Source of the DNA: Lacticaseibacillus thailandensis DSM 22698 = JCM 13996
GTDB taxonomy: Bacteria > Bacillota > Bacilli > Lactobacillales > Lactobacillaceae
Direction of reading: 5' to 3'
Length of the DNA: 64,000 bases
NCBI RefSeq assembly: GCF_001312865.1
Contig: NZ_BBER01000002.1
Location: forward strand, 186,001 to 250,000
Position 1 is the first letter of the stretch. Each line of letters begins with the position of its first letter. The notes beneath the pieces were generated by a model. It was not told where the DNA came from and did not search any database. It was given only the letters and a program-made list of their open reading frames with translations. Shown here piece after piece: positions 57,332-64,000 of this stretch. The position numbers and the translations under genes were made by a program.

Positions 57332-58293
57332 TGGGTATCAACATGTTGGCCGGCTATCAAAAGATAGTTACGATCATTCTCCTTATTGCAATTGGTTTTG
57401 TTCTAAAGAAGATCAATGTCATCTCCCCGGAATTGCAGAAAGGTCTGAATAACTTTCTGATTAAGTTCATTATTCCATTTGCGGTTTTTGCAGCTTTTTT
57501 TTAACTCCGTTTGATTGGGCTAAGGCAAAGACGTCTATGGTTCTTATTGGAGCGGCTATTCTCTTCTACCCTGTGATGCAATTAGTAGTTACGAAATTGT
57601 TTTACTTTTTTTGTCAAAGATGACGATAAGAAACGGCTTTTCCAATTTGATACTACTTACAATAATGGTGTGTTCATGGGTTATCCATTTGCTCAAGCAC
57701 TTTTTGGGAGCAATGGTTTGTTCTTTGCATCGGTATTTAATTTGCCATTCAATATTTACCTGTGGTCCATTGGTTACGCTCAGTTTACCAAACAGCCGAT
57801 GAACAAAAAGGGCATTTTAAACACTCTAACTAATCCTGTGATTATTGCTTGTGTTTTGGGGTATGTTTGGTGGATTTTGCAAAGATTTGTTCCAGCCAGT
57901 GCTAACGTAGTATTGGACCCTGTTAAGGACGTATTTACTACTGTTTCAAGTTGCAATACACCGATGTCAATGGTCGTAATCGGTGCCATGCTAGCTGATT
58001 CTAAAATTGGTGCAGTTCTTAAAGATTTTCAAGTTTGGTACTTTGCGGCTTGCAAGCTGCTGGTCGTGCCAGCCTTAATGCTAGTAATTTTGTACTTGAT
58101 CGGTGCACGGAGCTGGACACTAGCTATCCCAGTTGTAATGACTGCTATGCCTACTGCTGCTACGGGGGGTATTCTTGCTGGTCAATTTAATATTCAGAAG
58201 GAGCTGGCTGCATCATTAATCACCTTTACTACGTTACTGTCGGCGGCCACAGTGCCTATTTGGTTAATTTTAGTGTTGAATATAGTTGCTTAA
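57331..58293 (+). CDS. AEC-family permease (auxin efflux carrier/malate permease type), two frameshifts
   Basis: About 320-residue transporter with 10 membrane helices; N-terminus YQKIVTIILLIAIGFVLKK and C-terminal GGILAGQFNIQKELAASLI are typical of the bacterial AEC family, which moves organic acids. An 8-T run near 57500 lacks one T and a 7-T run near 57613 has one extra, compensating shifts in homopolymers. The start overlaps the kinase stop. It likely imports the acid handled by this operon. Confidence 0.8.
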
Positions 58294-58311
58294 TAATTGG
58301 AGGTTTTAGTC

Positions 58312-59250
58312 ATGACAAAGGTAGTAAGTTTAGCACGTTCATTCGCAAAGCTGGACGACAAGCCAATTCGGATGTTGAGAGATGCCGGCTTTGATGTCGA
58401 AATTAAACGTAACTTTGATGTTTATGACGAGAACAAAATTGCTAAACTGATTGGTGATGCTGACGCGGTTATTGTCGGTTCCGATAAGGTTGGTCAGGTA
58501 GTTTTTGATAACTGCCCTAATCTCAAGGTAGTTTCCAAACAAGGCGTGGGGTTGAATAATGTCGATCTTGAACTAGCCAAGGAGCGGGGAATTAAGGTTA
58601 CAAATACGCCTGGAGCTAATCGCGAGAGTACCGCTGAAATGGCCTGGTTGTTACTCATGGCTGCCAATCGTAACCTCTACCATGAGGCACATGAGCTCAA
58701 AGCAAAGAATGGGGATTACGGCGCCACTGCAATTCAGAGTGATTTGTTTGGTAAAACAATTGGTATTATTGGGTTTGGTGCAATTGGTCGGACCATTGCG
58801 CGGATTGCGATGGGCTTTAACATGAAGGTTATTGCCTATGATCCATTCTTGAAGCTGGGCGCTGCGAAAAGTGGGGATTATGATGCAAACATCGTTTCGC
58901 TTGATGAAGTTCTAACAAAGTCTGATTTCATCACGTTGCATTCTCCGGCAACCAAAGATAATCATCACATGATCAATGCAGACGCTATCAAGAAAATGAA
59001 GGATGGGGTCATCATAGTTAATGCAGCACGTGGTGAGCTCATTGATGAAGATGCCCTTTTTGCGGCGTTAAAGTCTGGTAAGGTTAAAGCTGCAGGGTTG
59101 GACGTTTTTGAGGGTGAACCCCCCGTTGGTAACAAGTTGTTGACTTTGGACAACGTTATTGGGACTCCACACGTTGGTGGGCAATCCGTTGAGTCTAGTA
59201 AGAATCTTGGATTGCATGCCGCTCAGAATGTGATCGATAATTTGAAATGA
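58312..59250 (+). CDS. D-2-hydroxyacid dehydrogenase (SerA/GhrB-like)
   Basis: 312-residue NAD(P)-dependent dehydrogenase: VSKQGVGLNNVD, NAD motif IGIIGFGAIGRT, catalytic Arg in VNAARGELIDED and His in TPHVGGQS. TTGGAGG precedes ATG 58312, 18 bp after the permease. Reduction of a 2-keto acid (for example 2-ketogluconate) to the hydroxyacid then phosphorylated by the kinase would explain the operon; this is inference. The frame is intact. It is only distantly related to the dehydrogenase at 41919. Confidence 0.88.
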   Translation: MTKVVSLARSFAKLDDKPIRMLRDAGFDVEIKRNFDVYDENKIAKLIGDADAVIVGSDKVGQVVFDNCPNLKVVSKQGVGLNNVDLELAKERGIKVTNTPGANRESTAEMAWLLLMAANRNLYHEAHELKAKNGDYGATAIQSDLFGKTIGIIGFGAIGRTIARIAMGFNMKVIAYDPFLKLGAAKSGDYDANIVSLDEVLTKSDFITLHSPATKDNHHMINADAIKKMKDGVIIVNAARGELIDEDALFAALKSGKVKAAGLDVFEGEPPVGNKLLTLDNVIGTPHVGGQSVESSKNLGLHAAQNVIDNLK

Positions 59251-59277
59251 TGTCTATTTGATATGGTGGCTTTTTAT

Positions 59278-59313
59278 GCGGGAATGCCTGTAACGACATT
59301 CCTCTTTTTTTTA
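59278..59313 (+). terminator. Terminator of the kinase operon
   Basis: GGGAATG pairs with CATTCCT around the loop CCTGTAACGA, followed by a long T-run. Confidence 0.65.
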
Positions 59314-59488
59314 CATAATCAAAGTTGTGCAATTATTGAAAAATTAGCACAAATAAGTGGCTAAGTAAATTGCAAAAAAAATATCAGTACAAGTAAAATA
59401 TCCTTAAAGGTTGTTCAAACTAAGTTTTAAAATCAGTTGATTTGCCGATTTGCAAGCGGTTAATCTAAATTACTAGGTGGGGTTGTGT

Positions 59489-60458
59489 ATGAGTAAAGTC
59501 ACGTTGAAGGATATTGCGAAGGAAACTGGCTTTTCTGTTTCAAAAGTATCACGTGCGATTAGTGGCACTGGTGCCATCAAAGAAGAGGATCAGAAGATAA
59601 TCCTACAGACGGCGCAGCGTTTAGGCTATAAAACGAGTGTTGTGTCTAGCAAATCGGATTCGGAAAATCTACTGGATAGAATTGCAGTTTTGATTCCTAA
59701 ATTCAATGCATACCTCACTTCGGACTTTATTCAGCGATTGAATGATCGGCTACTGAAGAATGGGTACGTTGTCGATTACTACACTGTTGAAGGTTCAACT
59801 AGGCCAGAGGCCGAATTGTTGCAATTTATCATTAACAAAGGCTATAAAGCGATTATTTACAAACCGCGACGGGTTCGCAAGGATGTGCAGGCAGTGATTA
59901 ATACAACTAGCACACCAATCTTTTCATACGGTCAGGTTTACGGAAATTGTATCAATATCAATTACGATAATTCTCGGATGATGTATGAAATGACAAATAT
60001 TGCAATTGGTGCGGGTGCTAAAAAAAATTTTGTACGTTGGCACTTTTAAGGATGATATCGAGGTTGGTTCCAAACGTTTTGACGGGTTTATGCGAGCAGT
60101 TGAGGAGGCCAAGCTCACTTACCATTATCTTGAATGTGAATGCAATATCAACAAAGCTTATGAGATGGCTAGGGACATTGAATTTAAGCAGTATGATGCA
60201 GTGGTGACTGCTATGGATAAACTGTCACTAGGTATTTTTCGCTATTTGATGGAAAGTAAAATAATTCCAGGCAAAGATATTTTGCTTTCTGGCGTCGAAA
60301 ACTATGATGTTACTAACATCATCACACCTTCAATGACCACTGTAGAATTGAGTAAGGCCAGTGTTGTGGATATTATTATTGAAAGGTTGACGAATAACGA
60401 TTTTCGTCCTCAGAATTTGAGCGTGCCGTATAAGATTATTCGGCGTGAATCGATGTGA
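59489..60458 (+). CDS. LacI family transcriptional regulator (frameshifted)
   Basis: About 323-residue repressor. N-terminal HTH and hinge: VTLKDIAKETGFSVSKVSRA, then a periplasmic-binding-like effector domain (IAVLIPKF, DILLSGVENYDVT). An 8-A run near 60019 has one extra A; repaired, it reads GAKKILYVGTFKDD. Located after the sugar-acid operon but with its own gap, it is the likely repressor of the dyads at 55733 and 55803. ATG 59489 follows AGGTGGGG. Confidence 0.85.
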
Positions 60459-60473
60459 TACTAAATAAAGACA

Positions 60474-60515
60474 ACAATCCTCGTAACTTTTTTTTGAAGT
60501 TGCGAGGATTTTTGG
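60474..60515 (+). terminator. Terminator of the lacI gene
   Basis: AATCCTCGTAACTT pairs with AAGTTGCGAGGATT (one G-U), followed by TTT. Confidence 0.8.
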
Positions 60516-60660
60516 ACTTTTGCGTGGGAGTGGGAAAGGAAGATTTATGTATGCATCTTTGATGGGGCAATTTACGGTCATATTTGGTGCTACCTTAATA
60601 TCCTTGAGTCTCTACCATGTAGGTGTCCAAGGGTGAAAAACACGAAAGGTGGATCAAATT

Positions 60661-60801
60661 GTGGCTTGCACAATTATGGTGTGTATTTCCTTTAGGCAGG
60701 ATCAGTACGATAAATTGAAAAAAATTGCTGATATTACGGCCCAGGTTCACGTGCGGACTAGCAATGGTAGCATCGTTGTACGGCAAGTCGTTGTAGGGTG
60801 A
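60661..60801 (+). CDS. Possible 46-residue protein
   Basis: GTG 60661 with AAAGGTGG at 60646-60653 opens a 46-codon frame containing RQDQYDKLKKIADITAQVHV. Past its TGA the same frame continues into a strongly hydrophobic segment (ISVAVIIMMAAVFVGITAC), so it may be the front of a small membrane protein split by the stop. No family was recognised. The rest of the 495-bp gap between lacI and the LysR gene holds only a terminator and a promoter. Confidence 0.3.
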   Translation: MACTIMVCISFRQDQYDKLKKIADITAQVHVRTSNGSIVVRQVVVG

Positions 60802-60898
60802 ATTGTAATATCAGTGGCAGTCATCATCATGATGGCTGCCGTCTTTGTCGGTATTACGGCCTGTCGGTCAGAAGTTACCCCACGGTGCCGCAGTGCTG

Positions 60899-60904
60899 TA
60901 TAAT
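60899..60904 (+). promoter_or_regulatory. -10 box of the LysR gene
   Basis: Consensus TATAAT 49 bp upstream of the LysR start; no clear -35. Confidence 0.4.
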
Positions 60905-60953
60905 ATACGCATGGTGTATAAACGGAATTAACTATTGAGGGCAGGTATAATCC

Positions 60954-61832
60954 ATGGAGTTGCGGTTACTCGAATATTTTTGGACGGTGGCGGATGCCGG
61001 TACGGTTTCCGAAGCGGCGCGACGCCTGCACGTCACCCAGCCAACGGTGAGTCGTCAGATTCAAGCGCTGGAAGACGAGTTGGATACGCAACTCTTTGAC
61101 CGGGAGCACAACCGGCTCACGTTAACCGAGGCGGGGGTCTTTTTGCGGAGTCGGGCCCAGGAAATTTTATCCCTCACCCAGCAAACTGAACAGGCGTTTA
61201 CGGACCGCCAGCGCGCCGTCATGACCGGTAATCTACGCATTGGTTGCGTGGAGGCCGATAATTCCGCTACCATGGCGATGATGCTGGAGGAGATGACGGC
61301 GGAGTACCCGGAAGTAACCTTTAGCATTACCACTGGCGATGGGGCTATTATCACGGATCAGCTGGACAAAGGCTTGGTGGACGTGGCCGTCCTGCTGGAG
61401 CCCGTAGATACCACTAAGTACGAATCGCTAAGACTGCCGCGGGTTGAGCGTTGGGGCTTGCTCATGGCCCGGGAAGCCTTTTTGGCAACGCGTGACGTCA
61501 TCACGCCCCAGGATATGGGCGGCTTACCCCTGATTATGTCGGAACGGCCAGCTGTGCGGACCATGCTGGACCACTGGTTGGCGGGGGCGGAACCGCCGCA
61601 CATTATCGGGCATTTTAACCTCAATTTCAACGTCGTGCCACTAGTTGAACGACAGGTCGGCATGGCGTTGAGCATTGAGGGCGTCAACCGCGACGTAGAT
61701 CACGACCGGCTCAAATTTTTGCCGTTGTCCCCGACGTTATCGACCCATTGCGTGCTAGTGTGGCGGCGTAACCGGGTATTGACGCCGTTGGTGGCGGATT
61801 ATATCCGGCGGTTCCGGGAAGCTTTTAGTTAA
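60954..61832 (+). CDS. LysR family regulator (CynR/CidR-like)
   Basis: 292-residue LTTR with the winged helix TVSEAARRLHVTQPTVSRQI at about residues 17-36 and a complete effector domain. The start ATG 60954 follows a GAGGGCAGG site. It lies immediately upstream, in the same direction, of a cupin-CMD-flavodoxin operon, which it probably controls. The frame is intact. Confidence 0.9.
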   Translation: MELRLLEYFWTVADAGTVSEAARRLHVTQPTVSRQIQALEDELDTQLFDREHNRLTLTEAGVFLRSRAQEILSLTQQTEQAFTDRQRAVMTGNLRIGCVEADNSATMAMMLEEMTAEYPEVTFSITTGDGAIITDQLDKGLVDVAVLLEPVDTTKYESLRLPRVERWGLLMAREAFLATRDVITPQDMGGLPLIMSERPAVRTMLDHWLAGAEPPHIIGHFNLNFNVVPLVERQVGMALSIEGVNRDVDHDRLKFLPLSPTLSTHCVLVWRRNRVLTPLVADYIRRFREAFS

Positions 61833-61981
61833 ATCAGTACGGTTATAGACGGCGTCAAGCCGCCTTTTTTTGTACCTATACACACCGCGTATAGATACAT
61901 GTTAACTAGGCATTTCACGAATAAGTTGCAAGAGTGTAGAGTTACCCTTGTAATCAAAACGTGCATAGGAGGCACAAACTT

Positions 61982-62395
61982 ATGGCTAACAATGAAGCAG
62001 CCGTTAAGAACGGCATTTTCCCGATGGGCGACAAGGACGACTCGTACGCACAGTATTTCGTCGGGCAAAGTTACTTGGCGTCACTGGTCGCTGATCCGGA
62101 CGTGAACGTGGGCGTCGGCAACGTCACCTTTGAGCCTGGTTGCCGCAATAACTGGCACATTCACCACAATGGCTACCAACTGTTACTCGTTACGGGTGGC
62201 GAAGGCTGGTACCAAGAAGCCGGCAAGCCGGCGCGGAAATTACACCCGGGCGACGTGGTGATCACGCACGATGGGGTCAAGCACTGGCACGGTGCCACTA
62301 AGGATAGCTGGTTCAGTCACATTGCCATCACGGCGGGCACGCCGGAGTGGTTGGAACCAGTCAGCGATGCGGAATACGCAGCATTGGAGGACTAA
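61982..62395 (+). CDS. Cupin-domain protein
   Basis: 137-residue single-domain cupin: motif 1 includes NNWHIHHNGYQLLLV with metal-binding His residues and motif 2 HPGDVVITHDGVKHWHGA. ATG 61982 lies 10 bp after AGGAGGC. Such cupins are often adjacent to carboxymuconolactone decarboxylase-like proteins in lactobacilli, as here, five bases apart. The reaction is unknown. Confidence 0.88.
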   Translation: MANNEAAVKNGIFPMGDKDDSYAQYFVGQSYLASLVADPDVNVGVGNVTFEPGCRNNWHIHHNGYQLLLVTGGEGWYQEAGKPARKLHPGDVVITHDGVKHWHGATKDSWFSHIAITAGTPEWLEPVSDAEYAALED

Positions 62396-62399
62396 CGTC

Positions 62400-62728
62400 A
62401 TGGCTAAAAAAAACAAACTGCTGGACGCGACCAGTTGGGCGACTTTGCACCCCAGTTCGCGGCTTTGAATGATGACGTACTGTTTGGCGAAGTGTGGGCC
62501 AAAGAGGACGAGTTGTCTGCGCGGGACCGGAGCCTCATCACGTGTGCAGCGTTGATGGCCCAGGGATTGTTCCCACAGCTGGAGGCCCACATGCGGATCG
62601 CCAAGCAAAACGGGGTTACCCGCAAAGAAATGGTCGCGCTGATCACCCACCTGTCCTTCTACGCCGGCTGGCCAAAGGCGTGGTCCACATTCGGATTGGC
62701 CAAGGACATCTTTGGTGAGGACCAGTAA
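62400..62728 (+). CDS. Carboxymuconolactone decarboxylase-family protein (frameshifted)
   Basis: About 109 residues after repair of one missing C near 62439 (LDATQLGDFAPQFAALNDDV). It shows the CMD core RDRSLITCAALMAQGLFPQL and HMRIAKQNGVTRKEMVALIT. It lacks the CxxC pair of AhpD-type peroxidase reductants; only one Cys is seen (ITCAAL). Second gene of the cupin operon. A related alkylhydroperoxidase-like role is possible but not shown. Confidence 0.82.
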
Positions 62729-62767
62729 CGGTTCCCTCCTGAGTCGCACACGGGAGGTGGCTACCGC

Positions 62768-63287
62768 ATGACAACATTGGCGTATTTTTCCCGTGCGGGG
62801 ATGGACGTTGTTGCTGGGCAACCGCAGCGACTAGCGGTCGGGCATACGGCACGGTTGGCTGACGACATTGCGACGACCCTGGGGCTGCCAGCACAGGCTA
62901 TCGTGCCACAGCAGCCCTATCCGGACGATTACCAGGCCACGATCGACCGCACGCGGCGGGAGTACGAGCAACGGTCATGGCCAGATGTCTTGACCCCGGC
63001 ACCATTGCAAGGTGACGTGTTGCTACTTGGATTTCCGATTTGGTGGGGGGGACTTACCCCGCCCCGTGGCGTCGTGGCTACGGCAGGTGTACCAACCGCA
63101 CATGACGATCCTGCCGTTTTGCACGCACGCTGGTAGTCGTTTTGGCACCAGCCTCACGACCATTCGGCGTTTGTGCCCCATGGCGGTGGTCGCAATGGGC
63201 CTCCCGGTGCGCGGGGACCGCGTCGACCAGGCCGGCTGTGCGGTGACGCACTGGCTCAGAGAGGCTGATCTGACTAGCGGCCGGTAA
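62768..63287 (+). CDS. Flavodoxin-like protein (frameshifted)
   Basis: About 172-residue FMN protein: phosphate-binding loop region YFSRAGMDVV..GHTARLADDIA, LLLGFPIWWGDLPRPVASWL, and FCTHAGSRFGTSL, all typical of lactobacillar flavodoxins. A run of seven Gs near 63053 has one extra base. GGGAGG precedes ATG 62768. Third gene of the operon with cupin and CMD, which suggests a redox or aldehyde-stress function. Confidence 0.85.
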
Positions 63288-63305
63288 TACACAGACTAAA
63301 TAAGT

Positions 63306-63351
63306 TAAAGTTGTCACTACGCTACAAGGGAGCATAGTAGCAACTTTTTTT
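63306..63351 (+). terminator. Terminator of the cupin-CMD-flavodoxin operon
   Basis: A stem on AAGTTGTCACTA and TAGTAGCAACTT (minor mismatch) followed by TTTTT. Confidence 0.75.
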
Positions 63352-63506
63352 GTGGACACCAATAGTTGCACACGCACCACGTGCAGGATCATGCTACTGC
63401 TGGTGCCAGGCTGGGCATAAGATTGGCCCACAGTCTCGTCAAATGTAGTTAGGGCAACCAAACGTACTCCCCAGCCTGTTAAAATAAAGGCAAGGGGGTG
63501 AACGGT

Positions 63507-64000
63507 GTGAATCCCAACTGGCAACACTCCGCCGTGGCTGTCCGGCGGGTCCACCTATTCTTTAGTGTCCTGGTCTTGGTGACCATGGTGCGGCAGTTTT
63601 TCCTGGGTAACTTTGAGGGTATCCTGATGTGTCTGTTGACACTAGGGCTATTTGCTGTGCCCACGTTAATTCGCCGGCACACGCAGATCGATCTGCCCAT
63701 CTTGCTGGAAGTGTTGGTGTTACTGTTCATCTTTGCAGCCGAGATTTTGGGTGAGATTCATAATTTTTACGGGACCTTCCCTTATTGGGACGTCATGTTG
63801 CACGTGATTAACGGCTTTCTGGCGGCGGCCATTGGCTTGTCGTTGGTGGAGATCCTCAACCAAAAGGACCTGTTTCATTCTGAGCTATCACCGCTGCTGC
63901 TGGTGTTGCTGGCCTTCACGTTTTCAATGACCATCGGGGTGCTCTGGGAGTTTTTTTGAATTCACCATGGACCGCTGGTTCAACCTCGATATGCAAAAAG
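63507..64000 (+). CDS. Membrane protein, DUF2238/YjdF-like (cut by window end, one frameshift)
   Basis: At least 164 residues with five or more membrane helices. FYGTFPYWDVMLHVINGFLA and IGVLWEFFEFTMDRW fit the DUF2238/YjdF-type family of unknown function. GTG 63507 is chosen over GTG 63498, which would overlap the AAGGGGGTG ribosome-binding site. A 7-T run near 63955 has one extra T, after which EFTMDRWFNLDMQK continues to the window end. Confidence 0.7.

Noticed and set aside
57331-58293. Reading the AEC permease as two separate genes
   Set aside because: The break points are T-runs with compensating one-base indels and the joined protein matches a single AEC carrier.
60866-60879. A single GGTCAGAAGTTACC resembling the pilus 14-mer, upstream of the LysR gene
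   Set aside because: Only one copy is present, without the 1-bp-spaced partner or a -10 at 29 bp. Probably coincidence.

Overview
Organism. The window looks like a chromosomal segment of a high-GC member of the Lactobacillaceae. It has the helD-coaA-guaA gene order, a PepN-type aminopeptidase, Rgg-type regulators, sortase-dependent pili and many small flavin/NAD(P) oxidoreductases under TetR, MarR, LysR and MerR-type control. Lacticaseibacillus-, Schleiferilactobacillus- or Levilactobacillus-like species are possible, but the sequence alone does not decide the genus. No rRNA, tRNA or CRISPR array was recognised. About 40 reading frames, including core genes such as guaA, coaA and tex, are broken by one-base indels in short homopolymers. 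This points to an unpolished assembly, so single frameshifts should not be read as gene decay; large truncations probably are real.

Layout. 1-3.3 kb: core block (helicase 3' end, coaA, guaA). 3.3-7.5 kb: a degraded, AT-richer island downstream of guaA with an IS3/integrase chimera, a TetR-DUF2255-SDR module and gene remnants. 7.6-20.4 kb: alpha/beta hydrolase, oxidoreductases, two aldo-keto reductases with a divergent LysR gene, tex, an uncharacterised glycosidase-like protein and another aldo-keto reductase. 20.6-37.4 kb: surface region, with a seven-repeat CnaB adhesin (FPATG anchor), a tandem double-Rgg regulator, and a pilus locus of two class C sortases, one class A-like sortase, two paralogous LPLTG pilins, a BspA/DUF285 adhesin and a small basal pilin. 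37.5-54.5 kb: OhrR-like MarR with a disulfide oxidoreductase, an HTH/DUF3278 pair, a dicarboxylate symporter with a D-2-hydroxyacid dehydrogenase, CorA-like transporter, MFS, pepN and several oxidoreductases. 54.7-60.5 kb: an AT-richer hydroxy/sugar-acid catabolic locus (aldolase, FGGY kinase, AEC permease, dehydrogenase, LacI). 60.9-64 kb: LysR-cupin-CMD-flavodoxin and a membrane protein cut by the window end.

Most notable. Three promoters of the pilus locus (one sortase C, both pilins) share the same architecture: two adjacent GGTCA-N4-TGACC-like 14-mers with a 15-bp period, then exactly 29 bp to a -10 hexamer, with no recognisable -35. This looks like a dedicated activator site co-ordinating fimbrial expression. 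A double-HTH Rgg-like gene and a short hydrophobic peptide ORF lie just outside the locus, and a single-HTH Rgg-like gene lies inside it. Together they suggest a peptide-sensing pilus switch, which is inference. The sugar-acid locus has two divergent promoters with 17-bp spacers, each carrying a GAAA/TTTC dyad, plus a cre box on each side.
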